Shown here: one piece after another, positions 10,836-22,963 of the stretch
How the letters are laid out: each line of letters opens with the position of its first letter
Position numbering within the stretch: the first letter of the stretch is position 1
Assembly: GCF_010183535.1 (NCBI RefSeq)
Contig: NW_026526158.1
Span: 1 to 64,000, forward strand
Source: Caenorhabditis remanei
Lineage: Eukaryota > Nematoda > Chromadorea > Rhabditida > Rhabditidae
DNA length: 64,000 nt
Reading direction: 5' to 3'
Notes under the pieces: model-generated
The model's input: the letters and a program-made list of their open reading frames with translations, nothing else
Told to the model about the DNA's origin: nothing
The model's database searches: none
Translations under genes and position numbers: made by a program

Positions 10836-13800
10836 ATACTTGGTTTATATTTTGGATACTTGGTTTATCTTTTGGATACTTGGTTTGAATTTTGGATACT
10901 TGGCTTAATTTTTGGATACTTGGTTTATATTTTGGATACTTGGTTTATATTTTGGATACTTGGTTTAATTTTTGGATACTTGGCTTAATTTTTGGATACT
11001 TGGTTCAATTTTTGGATACTTGGTTCAATTTTTGGATACTTGGTTTAAATTTTGGATACTTGGTTTATATTTTGGATACTTGGTTTATATTTTGGATACT
11101 TGGTTATATTTTGGATACTTGGTTTAATTTTTGAATACTTGGTTTAAATTTTGGATACTTGGTTTATATTTTGGATACTTGGTTTATATTTTGGATACTT
11201 GGTTTATATTTTGGATACTTGGTTTAATTTTGGATACTTGGTTTAAATTTTGGATACTTGGTTTAATTTTTGGATACTTGGTTTAAATTTTGGATACTTG
11301 GTTTATATTTTGGATACTTGGTTTATATTTTGGATACTTGGTTTATCTTTTGGATACTTGGTTTGAATTTTGGATACTTGGCTTAATTTTTGGATACTTG
11401 GTTTATATTTTGGATACTTGGTTTATATTTTGGATACTTGGTTTAATTTTTGGATACTTGGCTTAATTTTTGGATACTTGGTTCAATTTTTGGATACTTG
11501 GTTCAATTTTTGGATACTTGGTTTAAATTTTGGATACTTGGTTTATATTTGGATACTTGGTTTATATTTTGGATACTTGGTTTATATTTTGGATACTTGG
11601 TTTATATTTGGATACTTGGTTTAATTTTGGATACTTGGTTTAAATTTTGGATACTTGGTTTATATTTGGATACTTGGTTTATATTTTGGATACTTGGTTT
11701 ATCTTTTGGATACTTGGTTTAATTTTTGGATACTTGGTTTAAATTTTGGATACTTGGTTTATATTTTGGATACTTGGTTTATATTTTGGATACTTGGTTT
11801 ATATTTTGGATACTTGGTTTAATTTTTGGATACTTGGTTTAAATTTTGGATACTTGGTTTATATTTTGGATACTTGGTTTATATTTTGGATACTTGGTTT
11901 AATTTTTGGATACTTGGCTTAATTTTTGGATACTTGGTTTATCTTTTGGATACTTGGTTTATCTTTTGGATACTTGGTTTATATTTTGGATACTTGGTTT
12001 ATATTTTGGATACTTGGTTTATATTTTGGATACTTGGCTTAATTTTTGGATACTTGGCTTAATTTTTGGATACTTGGTTTAAATTTTGGATACTTGGTTT
12101 ATATTTTGGATACTTGGTTTATATTTTGGATACTTGGTTTAAATTTTGGATACTTGGTTTATATTTTGGATACTTGGTTTATATTTTGGATACTTGGTTT
12201 ATATTTTGGATACTTGGTTTATATTTTGGATACTTGGTTTATCTTTTGGATACTTGGTTTAATTTTTGGATACTTGGTATAATTTTTGGATACTTGGTTT
12301 ATATTTTGGATACTTGGTTTATATTTTGGATACTTGGTTTATATTTTGGATACTTGGTTTAATTTTTGGATACTTGGTTTAAATTTTGGATACTTGGTTC
12401 AATTATCGGATACTTGGTTTAAATTTTGGATACTTGGTTTATATTTTGGATACTTGGTTTATATTTTGGATACTTGGTTTAATTTTTGGATACTTGGTTT
12501 AAATTTTGGATACTTGGTTTAATTTTTGGATACTTGGTTTAAATTTTGGATACTTGGTTTATATTTTGGATACTTGGTTTATATTTTGGATACTTGGTTT
12601 ATCTTTTGGATACTTGGTTTGAATTTTGGATACTTGGCTTAATTTTTGGATACTTGGTTTATATTTTGGATACTTGGTTTATATTTTGGATACTTGGTTT
12701 AATTTTTGGATACTTGGCTTAATTTTTGGATACTTGGTTCAATTTTTGGATACTTGGTTCAATTTTTGGATACTTGGTTTAAATTTTGGATACTTGGTTT
12801 ATATTTTGGATACTTGGTTTATATTTTGGATACTTGGTTTATATTTTGGATACTTGGTTTAATTTTTGGATACTTGGTTTAAATTTTGGATACTTGGTTT
12901 ATATTTTGGATACTTGGTTTATATTTTGGATACTTGGTTTATCTTTTGGATACTTGGTTTAATTTTTGGATACTTGGTTTAAATTTTGGATACTTGGTTT
13001 ATATTTTGGATACTTGGTTTATATTTTGGATACTTGGTTTATATTTTGGATACTTGGTTTAATTTTTGGATACTTGGTTTAAATTTTGGATACTTGGTTT
13101 ATATTTGGATACTTGGTTTATATTTTGGATACTTGGTTTAATTTTTGGATACTTGGCTTAATTTTTGGATACTTGGTTTATCTTTTGGATACTTGGTTTA
13201 TCTTTTGGATACTTGGTTTATATTTTGGATACTTGGTTTATATTTTGGATACTTGGTTTATATTTTGGATACTTGGCTTAATTTTTGGATACTTGGCTTA
13301 ATTTTTGGATACTTGGTTTAAATTTTGGATACTTGGTTTATATTTTGGATACTTGGTTTATATTTTGGATACTTGGTTTAAATTTTGGATACTTGGTTTA
13401 TATTTTGGATACTTGGTTTATATTTTGGATACTTGGTTTATATTTTGGATACTTGGTTATATTTTGGATACTTGGTTTATCTTTTGGATACTTGGTTTAA
13501 TTTTGGATACTTGGTATAATTTTTGGATACTTGGTTTATATTTTGGATACTTGGTTTATATTTTGGATACTTGGTTTATATTTTGGATACTTGGTTTAAT
13601 TTTTGGATACTTGGTTTAAATTTTGGATACTTGGTTTATATTTTGGATACTTGGTTTATATTTTGGATACTTGGTTTATCTTTTGGATACTTGGTTTGAA
13701 TTTTGGATACTTGGCTTAATTTTTGGATACTTGGTTTATATTTGGATACTTGGTTTATATTTTGGATACTTGGTTTAATTTTTGGATACTTGGCTTAATT

Positions 13801-16312
13801 TTTGGATACTTGGTTCAATTTTTGGATACTTGGTTCAATTTTTGGATACTTGGTTTAAATTTTGGATACTTGGTTTATATTTTGGATACTTGGTTTATAT
13901 TTTGGATACTTGGTTTATCTTTTGGATACTTGGTTTGAATTTTGGATACTTGGCTTAATTTTTGGATACTTGGTTTATATTTTGGATACTTGGTTTATAT
14001 TTTGGATACTTGGTTTAATTTTTGGATACTTGGCTTAATTTTTGGATACTTGGTTCAATTTTTGGATACTTGATTTAAATTTTGGATACTTGGTTTATAT
14101 TTTGGATACTTGGTTTATATTTGGATACTTGGTTTATATTTTGGATACTTGGTTTATCTTTTGGATACTTGGTTTGAATTTTGGATACTTGGTTTATCTT
14201 TTGGATACTTGGTTTATATTTTGGATACTTGGCTTAATTTTTGGATACTTGGTTCAATTTTTGGATACTTGGTTTAAATTTTGGATACTTGGTTTATATT
14301 TTGGATACTTGGCTTATCTTTTGGATACTTGGTTTATATTTTGGATACTTGGTTTATCGTTTGGATACTTGGTTTATATTTTGGATACTTGGCTTAATTT
14401 TTGGATACTTGGTTCAATTTTTGGATACTTGGTTTATCTTTTGGATACTTGGTTTATATTTTGGATACTTGGCTTAATTTTTGGATACTTGGTTCAATTT
14501 TTGGATACTTGGTTTATCGTTTGGATACTTGGTTTATATTTTGGATACTTGGTTTATATTTTGGATACTTGGTTTATCTTTTGGATACTTGGCTTATCTT
14601 TTGGATACTTGGTTTATATTTTGGATACTTGGTTTATCGTTTGGATACTTGGTTTATATTTTGGATACTTGGTTTATCTTTTGGATACTTGGTTTATCTT
14701 TTGGATACTTGGCTTAATTTTTGGATACTTGGTTCAATTTTTGGATACTTGGTTTAAATTTTGGATACTTGGTTTATATTTTGGATACTTGGCTTATCTT
14801 TTGGATACTTGGTTTATATTTTGGATACTTGGTTTATCGTTTGGATACTTGGTTTATATTTTGGATACTTGGTTTATCGTTTGGATACTTGGTTTATATT
14901 TTGGATACTTGGTTTATCTTTTGGATACTTGGTTTATCTTTTGGATACTTGGCTTAATTTTTGGATACTTGGTTCAATTTTTGGATACTTGGTTTATCGT
15001 TTGGATACTTGGTTTATATTTTGGATACTTGGTTTATATTTTGGATACTTGGCTTAATTTTTGGATACTTGGTTCAATTTTTGGATACTTGGTTTAAATT
15101 TTGGATACTTGGTTTATCTTTTGGATACTTGGTTTATATTTTGGATACTTGGTTTATATTTTGGATACTTGGTTTATCTTTTGGATACTTGGTTTATATT
15201 TTGGATACTTGGCTTAATTTTTGGATACTTGGTTCAATTTTTGGATACTTGGTTTAAATTTTGGATACTTGGTTTATCTTTTGGATACTTGGTTTATATT
15301 TTGGATACTTGGTTTATATTTTGGATACTTGGTTTATCTTTTGGATACTTGGTTTATATTTTGGATACTTGGCTTAATTTTTGGATACTTGGTTCAATTT
15401 TTGGATACTTGGTTTAAATTTTGGATACTTGGTTTATCTTTTGGATACTTGGTTTATATTTTGGATACTTGGTTTATATTTTGGATACTTGGTTTATCTT
15501 TTGGATACTTGGTTTATATTTTGGATACTTGGTTTATATTTTGGATACTTGGTTTATATTTTGGATACTTGGCTTAATTTTTGGATACTTGGCTTAATTT
15601 TTGGATACTTGGTTCAATTTTTGGATACTTGGTTTAAATTTTGGATACTTGGTTTATATTTTGGATACTTGGTTTATATTTTGGATACTTGGTTTATATT
15701 TTGGATACTTGGTTTATATTTTGGATACTTGGCTTAATTTTTGGATACTTGGTTCAATTTTTGGATACTTGGTTTAAATTTTGGATACTTGGTTTATATT
15801 TTGGATACTTGGTTTATATTTTGGATACTTGGTTTATCTTTTGGATACTTGGTTTGAATTTTGGATACTTGGCTTAATTTTTGGATACTTGGTTTATATT
15901 TTGGATACTTGCTTTATATTTTGGATACTTGGCTTAATTTTTGGATACTTGGCTTAATTTTTGGATACTTGGTTCAATTTTTGGATACTTGGTTTTAAAT
16001 TTTGGATACTTGGTTTATATTTGGATACTTGGTTTATATTTTGGATACTTGGTTTATATTTTGGATACTTGGTTATATTTTGGATACTTGGCTTAATTTT
16101 TGGATACTTGGTTCAATTTTTGGATACTTGGTTTAAATTTTGGATACTTGGTTTATATTTTGGATACTTGGTTTATATTTTGGATACTTGGTTTATCTTT
16201 TGGATACTTGGTTTGAATTTTGGATACTTGGCTTAATTTTTGGATACTTGGTTTATATTTTGGATACTTGGTTTATATTTTGGATACTTGGTTTAATTTT
16301 TGGATACTTGGC
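10836..16312. repeat. 20-bp minisatellite array A
   Basis: About 5.48 kb of head-to-tail 20-bp units with consensus ttttggatacttggtttata, around 270 copies. Unit variants differ mainly in the last bases (gtttatat, gtttaaat, gcttaatt, gttcaatt, gtttatct, gtttgaat, gtttatcg). Groups of variants recur as higher-order blocks, for example a 160-bp (8-unit) block repeated from 15,061, 15,221 and 15,381, and longer blocks recurring about 1.24 kb apart (12,046 and 13,285). Because 20 is not a multiple of 3 and no unit variant creates a stop, all three plus frames stay open for long runs. The resulting ORFs are a by-product and not genes. Confidence 0.95.
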
Positions 16313-16751
16313 TAGAGAAATGGGGAAGGTATCTGGAACACAGTTTGTAGTTTGTAGTCTAGCTGTGCTCACACCCCTGCCAGTACTATTTTGACACCCC
16401 CTATGGGGGGTATCTGGAACACAGTTTGTAGTCTAGCTTTGTGACCTGTAGACTAGTTTTGTGACTTGATGACGTCATCAATTTCAAAAATCCATATTTA
16501 TTTATTTATTTTTGCATATTTTTGCATATTTATTGATTTTGAAGATTTTCATTAATTTATTGAAAAAAGCTCATTTTGATTAATTTCAAGCAATTTTATC
16601 ATTTTTGATCAATTCCGGGATGGCGTCACTGGTTCAGTATTCATATAGTAGCGCGAGACATAAAGTTGGGAAAACGCGCTCCATCGCACATCAGCTGGCA
16701 CGATGCCAGACATTTTTTACAAATTTTTATTCATTCTCTATTTTATTCCAT
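16313..16751. other. AT-rich junction DNA between minisatellite and LTR-like repeat
   Basis: No gene seen. It holds two direct copies of a roughly 30-bp motif (ggtatctggaacacagtttg..., at about 16,327 and 16,409). It also holds a perfect 16-bp palindrome with a TGACGTCA core (16,466-16,481) and T-rich stretches with repeated ttattta and tttgcata words. It resembles low-copy nematode repeat DNA. Confidence 0.6.
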
Positions 16752-17106
16752 TGTCCGGTTTCTACCGGTTTTTTATCTCTAAAAAGTCTATAAAGTCACT
16801 CCAAGTCTTAGACTTGCCTTCATAACTCGCGGACTCAATGCAGTTGCGCTCTAGCGCATTGTATCTACTCTCCGGCGCGAACATGTAAAAGTGAAGAGAA
16901 AAGGAGAATTGTAATCATTCTTGAGCTTGGGGTCACCTAGAGTTAGGTGATTTTTACCCGTTTCAGTCAAGTTTCGCCCCGTTTATACTTTTTGGGTGGT
17001 TTTTGTCACCTTTTTTCTATTGTTTTAATTGTCTAGTAGGGATTAGGTTTTATTCATTTCCCAACCTTTTTTGTGTAGCAATTGTCTTGTTGGCAATTGC
17101 ATAATT
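16752..17106 (+). repeat. LTR-like repeat, left copy, fused into gag
   Basis: A stretch of about 353 bp starting TGTCCGGTTTC and ending near GGCAATTGCATAA. It is matched almost perfectly at 26,576-26,929 (one C-run difference) and, inverted, near 41,914-42,267. It begins with TG and has a possible TATAAAG. At about 17,106/17,107 it is joined directly to the interior of a gag ORF, at the point equivalent to roughly 20,866 in the next copy. All leader and N-terminal gag sequence is therefore missing. TG...CA ends and its position downstream of gag in the other copy argue for an LTR; no target-site duplication was found. Confidence 0.6.
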
Positions 17107-18469
17107 TAGTTATCAATCTAATTCGGGAGCTGAGTCGAGCAGCAATCAATGCACATCAACTACTGGTCAACAACAAAATTTCAGTACAAGCAATGATTTG
17201 AATAATCAATGTGCTCCGAAAGGTTACATGTACAATGAGAAAAGTCCGGAATGTTGGAAGAATGTAGTCCATAGTTCTGATTCTGCTAATAACGCGTCGA
17301 GTAGTGCGTTGGGGTTTCGCAAATGTAGTGAGTGTAGTCTGACAGGTTGTCATGCACCTACATGTTCGAGAGCGCCTGGGTCAAATACATCAAAAGTGAA
17401 AAGTAATTCAACTATTGTTTGTTTCAGATGCGATCAGCAAGGACATATCGCTTCGAAGTGTCCGATACGGAATGCTTCGATACAAGAAGTTCGAGTAGCT
17501 CCGGAAATTCAGTCGACAGTGGAAAATCAGAAGTTCAAAATGAAGTCTGATACAAAATGTTCAAGTGATAAGGAATCAGAAAGGGAACTGATTGATCACG
17601 AAATGGAAACGAGAAATCTGTGTGAAGGGCAGAGTGTTGCTGCTAGTGTTTTCAAGAAAGATATGGTTATTGATGTGGACAGAGTGCCAATTAAAAGCAT
17701 CAATTCCATAGAATTTTCTGTTATGAGTTCCGATGAGATGTTGCGTAGTGGGGATACAAAGGATGATGGACTTCAGACCTCCTGCACAAAACACGCGCAT
17801 ACAAAGGACAATAGTGGTGGTGTGAACAGGGAGTTCACAGAAGCCAATAGTCAGAAAAACGGATATTGTGATGAAGAGCATAAATCTGAAAGGGATCAGA
17901 GATTATGTAGTATTTCATTGACGAAAACTAAGAAGCAAAGTGTCCAACAGAAGAAAGTTTCTGATGTGATTTCAAGTTTTGGAGATCTGAAGAGAGATCA
18001 GAAAGAACATAATGTTCAGAAAAATATAGTGAACTATGAGTCGACGCAGTCGTACATGTCTTCAGAAGATGGAGATGGAAAGAAAAAGAGGAATACAGTG
18101 GACCAGAAAGCTGTCGACAATGTTATGTGTCAAGGTCCCCCACTGAATTTCATAGAAAATTCTTCAAGTCTCAATCAATATGATAATGTGGATGCTAACG
18201 AAGCAACAGATATTGTGAAGATAAACACATCAAAATCAAAGTTTCTCAATCAAAAGTGCCCCAAAAAGCCTGGACTACAAAAAACGGGAGATGACACCTG
18301 CGGTGGTAATTTTCCAAAGAAATCCAAACGGCGTAACAAGGAGGAAACCAGTCCGAGAACGGATCCACCAGTAATACTTCGTTTTGATTCGGATCTATGG
18401 TTGCATGATACCTCACCGGGATCATTGGATTCTGACAATGACGATCAACTCGATTCCTATCAAAAATGA
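17107..18469 (+). pseudogene. 5'-truncated gag copy 1 (tandem unit 1)
   Basis: C-terminal part of the same Gag as at 19,205-22,228, identical by eye and offset by 3,759 bp. It keeps the Cys-rich segment CSECSLTGCHAPTC, the zinc knuckle CFRCDQQGHIASKC and the charged tail. It lacks the start, coiled coil and capsid-like region because the LTR-like repeat is fused in front. It ends with the same junction stop TGA as copy 2. Confidence 0.85.
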
Positions 18470-19204
18470 CTTGGGGGCCGAACGCCGTTGTTTGACCTCT
18501 CGTTACCGAAATCTTCTTCGGAAGACGAGAATTGTTCATTTCGTTGGTTCTTCTTACACGTGGACCCGGAAAGAAAGGCTAGCGAAGTGACAAGAACTCT
18601 GTTTTTTGCTTACACGTGGACCCGGAAAGCAAAAATCAGTTTTCGTTGCCTCTAGTATAAGAATTGTCTGTTGCTACACGTGAACCCGGAAGCACAGTCA
18701 GTTTTTATTTGTCTCTTGTTGGAAATTGTGTGTGCTACACGTGAACCCGGAAGCACATTCAGTTTTCTCTGCCTCGTGTTACAAAAATTAAGTGTTGCTA
18801 AACGTGAACCCGGAAGCACACTCAATTTTTGTCAGTTTTACTGATTTCGGCACATAATTTTCAACGGAAACGTCGATTTTCCGGGAAAATTATTGATTTT
18901 TTTCGTCGGAAATTAATTTTCGGTGAAAATTTCGTGCTGAAACAGTAAAATTTTTCGAAAAGGCTAATATTTGAATTAAAATTTGGCAAAAACATTGCGA
19001 ATTTCTAAAATTCAAGTATTTTCTTGTCGGAAAATTCAAATTGTTCGCAGAGAATAACTGTGTGTGAATTCTTCGGAGAAGCTGTTTCATTTCTTCGAAA
19101 TAATCGTCATTTCATCGTGAATTTACTTCTTTTTCGTCAATATAGCCTTGCGAAATTGAATAATCAAGTATAATTTCCAGGGTAAACTCTATCATTGCGA
19201 GAAG
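18470..19204 (+). promoter_or_regulatory. Gag leader with PBS-like start and CACGTG repeats
   Basis: A 735-bp non-coding leader preceding gag. It begins with TGGGGGCCGAACGCC (18,472-18,486), which has the form of a tRNA primer-binding site: it starts TGG and its complement ends in CCA. Five spaced copies of a ctACACGTGRACCCGGAA motif follow at about 18,554, 18,611, 18,675, 18,736 and 18,799. Four contain the perfect E-box CACGTG, and spacing is 57-64 bp. A splice-acceptor-like TTTCCAG lies about 25 bp before the ATG. The same leader recurs at 22,229-22,963 and inverted at 45,880-46,614. Confidence 0.6.
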
Positions 19205-22200
19205 ATGGCGGACATCGACGAAGACGAAGCGACGAGAAGGGCTGAAGAAGAGGCGAATCGATTGGCTGAGGACGAAAGAATTCGACTGGAAAACGAATTG
19301 TTGGCAGAAGAACCAATGGAGGAAGGAGACGAAGAGAAACGAGTCCAGGAGGTGAGATTAGAGGAAATTGAAAAGGCTATCAATGAAACCTGCACTGACA
19401 TCAAAAACCAGACAAAATTCAGCACGAAACAGTGTAGAGTATTGTTGTCGCCACTCATTGGTAAAGTTCTAGAAGTAGAAGAACAATTCCGTGGGAAAAA
19501 GAAAGAAAGTGAATTCTGGGAAAAGATGAATGTCAAAATGAATGAAACTGTTTTGTCATTGCAGAATGAATTGGAGAGAAAAAGTCAACAGCAGCCGCCG
19601 ACGTCACTCGAGGAGCCAACAGCAACAAGTGTATTTTCCGGTCAATCGATACAAGGAAATCAAGAAAGAACGAAGATGGTGAGTTTGCTAGAAGCAAATG
19701 AGATTCATACCGAAGAGGAATTGAACAAGTTGTTTGAGAAATACGAACAACTGGAGTATGAATTGAGCGTCAAAGTGGAATATTTGCAGCGCTCTCAACG
19801 TCAAACGGACTCGTTTCGTTCGGAACTATGTCGATTGAAGGTCAAGTGCGATCAACAACAACAGAAGCTTCTCGCCGAAGAGGAAAAAGCAAAGAAGATG
19901 TCGGAAGAGTTGAAAACGAAGTATTCTAATCTTCGTGCAAATTCGTCGACTCGTTTCGGTGAGTGTAACCAGCAAACGGGGGAGCGAAAAGAAAGTACGC
20001 GTTACTATAATGCAGAAACTTCCGAAATCATTGACACTATTCCTCTGCAAGAATCGCGTGATTCTGGGAGAAATTGGAATCAAAGGATCGTTGAACAAAA
20101 TGCTCAAAGAAGCATTATTGTTCATAATGAACATGAAATGTCAAACATGAATGCGCAATGGAGAATGGCACAAGCTCTGCCAGATCCTCCAGTATTCTCT
20201 GCAGGAAAAAATTCTGTTAATGCTGAAACTTTTGAGAGGGCATTCTACATGAAATACAGATTCTTCGATATTGAGGCTCAGAAAAACTTTCTTGAAACGA
20301 AATTCCTGTCTGGAAACGCGTTGACCGTGTATAAAGGGTTACCGGAGTCGGATAAAAATTCGGTTTCGCGTATTCTCGATGCCATCAAACGTCGGTTGAG
20401 TCAGTCGGAACCAGAAGAGTCGCGTCGTGCGAAAAGCAAATTTCAAGCGTTGAAATTGCACAAAGAGCAAACTGTTCAAGACTTTTGTCTTGTTATGGAC
20501 GAAGTTGTTCGCATTGGTTACAAAGGAGTGCCTGAATACCAAATTTCGTCAATGAAAACAACAAAGTTGCTTGATGAAATGAGAGAGCACACTGTTTTTG
20601 AAGTTTTGCTTCAAATTCTGTGCTCACAGCTGAGAAATTGTCCTGTTGAGGAACAATATGAGTTGTGCCGAGTAGAAGCAACAATGTTTGATGAAGAATG
20701 GAGAAGTGGGAAAAAGAAAGCATCGCAAAATGAGATGAGAATGAACCGAGGGCAGTCGAATCAATATTCTAATAACGTGCAGCGCACAGGTTTTACACAA
20801 AACAATGCATCCGCCCCACAACAGTCCTCCAGAGTCAACAGATATACTCCGAACAGTCAATCGAATAGTTATCAATCTAATTCGGGAGCTGAGTCGAGCA
20901 GCAATCAATGCACATCAACTACTGGTCAACAACAAAATTTCAGTACAAGCAATGATTTGAATAATCAATGTGCTCCGAAAGGTTACATGTACAATGAGAA
21001 AAGTCCGGAATGTTGGAAGAATGTAGTCCATAGTTCTGATTCTGCTAATAACGCGTCGAGTAGTGCGTTGGGGTTTCGCAAATGTAGTGAGTGTAGTCTG
21101 ACAGGTTGTCATGCACCTACATGTTCGAGAGCGCCTGGGTCAAATACATCAAAAGTGAAAAGTAATTCAACTATTGTTTGTTTCAGATGCGATCAGCAAG
21201 GACATATCGCTTCGAAGTGTCCGATACGGAATGCTTCGATACAAGAAGTTCGAGTAGCTCCGGAAATTCAGTCGACAGTGGAAAATCAGAAGTTCAAAAT
21301 GAAGTCTGATACAAAATGTTCAAGTGATAAGGAATCAGAAAGGGAACTGATTGATCACGAAATGGAAACGAGAAATCTGTGTGAAGGGCAGAGTGTTGCT
21401 GCTAGTGTTTTCAAGAAAGATATGGTTATTGATGTGGACAGAGTGCCAATTAAAAGCATCAATTCCATAGAATTTTCTGTTATGAGTTCCGATGAGATGT
21501 TGCGTAGTGGGGATACAAAGGATGATGGACTTCAGACCTCCTGCACAAAACACGCGCATACAAAGGACAATAGTGGTGGTGTGAACAGGGAGTTCACAGA
21601 AGCCAATAGTCAGAAAAACGGATATTGTGATGAAGAGCATAAATCTGAAAGGGATCAGAGATTATGTAGTATTTCATTGACGAAAACTAAGAAGCAAAGT
21701 GTCCAACAGAAGAAAGTTTCTGATGTGATTTCAAGTTTTGGAGATCTGAAGAGAGATCAGAAAGAACATAATGTTCAGAAAAATATAGTGAACTATGAGT
21801 CGACGCAGTCGTACATGTCTTCAGAAGATGGAGATGGAAAGAAAAAGAGGAATACAGTGGACCAGAAAGCTGTCGACAATGTTATGTGTCAAGGTCCCCC
21901 ACTGAATTTCATAGAAAATTCTTCAAGTCTCAATCAATATGATAATGTGGATGCTAACGAAGCAACAGATATTGTGAAGATAAACACATCAAAATCAAAG
22001 TTTCTCAATCAAAAGTGCCCCAAAAAGCCTGGACTACAAAAAACGGGAGATGACACCTGCGGTGGTAATTTTCCAAAGAAATCCAAACGGCGTAACAAGG
22101 AGGAAACCAGTCCGAGAACGGATCCACCAGTAATACTTCGTTTTGATTCGGATCTATGGTTGCATGATACCTCACCGGGATCATTGGATTCTGACAATGA

Positions 22201-22228
22201 CGATCAACTCGATTCCTATCAAAAATGA
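19205..22228 (+). CDS. Retrotransposon-type Gag, copy 2 (C-terminally truncated)
   Basis: A 1,007-aa ORF. The acidic, coiled-coil-rich N-terminus covers about residues 1-250. A gag capsid-like helical region follows (about 330-510, FERAFYMKYRFFDIEAQKNF, with the usual retrotransposon-gag layout), then a Gln/Ser/Asn-rich linker, a CSEC/CHAPTC cysteine cluster (about 628-641) and one CCHC knuckle (from about 659). The basic, low-complexity tail ends at TATCAAAAATGA, where the stop is created by the junction with the next leader. No protease or RT follows, so this is a gag-only, non-autonomous unit or a gag-derived gene. The family is likely Ty3-like, but I cannot name it. Confidence 0.75.
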   Translation: MADIDEDEATRRAEEEANRLAEDERIRLENELLAEEPMEEGDEEKRVQEVRLEEIEKAINETCTDIKNQTKFSTKQCRVLLSPLIGKVLEVEEQFRGKKKESEFWEKMNVKMNETVLSLQNELERKSQQQPPTSLEEPTATSVFSGQSIQGNQERTKMVSLLEANEIHTEEELNKLFEKYEQLEYELSVKVEYLQRSQRQTDSFRSELCRLKVKCDQQQQKLLAEEEKAKKMSEELKTKYSNLRANSSTRFGECNQQTGERKESTRYYNAETSEIIDTIPLQESRDSGRNWNQRIVEQNAQRSIIVHNEHEMSNMNAQWRMAQALPDPPVFSAGKNSVNAETFERAFYMKYRFFDIEAQKNFLETKFLSGNALTVYKGLPESDKNSVSRILDAIKRRLSQSEPEESRRAKSKFQALKLHKEQTVQDFCLVMDEVVRIGYKGVPEYQISSMKTTKLLDEMREHTVFEVLLQILCSQLRNCPVEEQYELCRVEATMFDEEWRSGKKKASQNEMRMNRGQSNQYSNNVQRTGFTQNNASAPQQSSRVNRYTPNSQSNSYQSNSGAESSSNQCTSTTGQQQNFSTSNDLNNQCAPKGYMYNEKSPECWKNVVHSSDSANNASSSALGFRKCSECSLTGCHAPTCSRAPGSNTSKVKSNSTIVCFRCDQQGHIASKCPIRNASIQEVRVAPEIQSTVENQKFKMKSDTKCSSDKESERELIDHEMETRNLCEGQSVAASVFKKDMVIDVDRVPIKSINSIEFSVMSSDEMLRSGDTKDDGLQTSCTKHAHTKDNSGGVNREFTEANSQKNGYCDEEHKSERDQRLCSISLTKTKKQSVQQKKVSDVISSFGDLKRDQKEHNVQKNIVNYESTQSYMSSEDGDGKKKRNTVDQKAVDNVMCQGPPLNFIENSSSLNQYDNVDANEATDIVKINTSKSKFLNQKCPKKPGLQKTGDDTCGGNFPKKSKRRNKEETSPRTDPPVILRFDSDLWLHDTSPGSLDSDNDDQLDSYQK

Positions 22229-22963
22229 CTTGGGGGCCGAACGCCGTTGTTTGACCTCTCGTTACCGAAATCTTCTTCGGAAGACGAGAATTGTTCATTT
22301 CGTTGGTTCTTCTTACACGTGGACCCGGAAAGAAAGGCTAGCGAAGTGACAAGAACTCTGTTTTTTGCTTACACGTGGACCCGGAAAGCAAAAATCAGTT
22401 TTCGTTGCCTCTAGTATAAGAATTGTCTGTTGCTACACGTGAACCCGGAAGCACAGTCAGTTTTTATTTGTCTCTTGTTGGAAATTGTGTGTGCTACACG
22501 TGAACCCGGAAGCACATTCAGTTTTCTCTGCCTCGTGTTACAAAAATTAAGTGTTGCTAAACGTGAACCCGGAAGCACACTCAATTTTTGTCAGTTTTAC
22601 TGATTTCGGCACATAATTTTCAACGGAAACGTCGATTTTCCGGGAAAATTATTGATTTTTTTCGTCGGAAATTAATTTTCGGTGAAAATTTCGTGCTGAA
22701 ACAGTAAAATTTTTCGAAAAGGCTAATATTTGAATTAAAATTTGGCAAAAACATTGCGAATTTCTAAAATTCAAGTATTTTCTTGTCGGAAAATTCAAAT
22801 TGTTCGCAGAGAATAACTGTGTGTGAATTCTTCGGAGAAGCTGTTTCATTTCTTCGAAATAATCGTCATTTCATCGTGAATTTACTTCTTTTTCGTCAAT
22901 ATAGCCTTGCGAAATTGAATAATCAAGTATAATTTCCAGGGTAAACTCTATCATTGCGAGAAG
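22229..22963 (+). promoter_or_regulatory. Gag leader, second copy
   Basis: A 735-bp copy of 18,470-19,204, identical by eye, with the PBS-like start at 22,231 and the CACGTG series at about 22,313-22,560. It directly follows the junction-made stop of gag copy 2, with no LTR between the tandem units. Confidence 0.7.

Noticed and set aside
10892..16394. Many plus-strand ORFs of 60-350 aa with MDTWFIFWILGLYFGYLV-type repeats
   Set aside because: They are automatic products of a stop-free 20-bp repeat read in three frames, with no start context, splice pattern or conserved termini.
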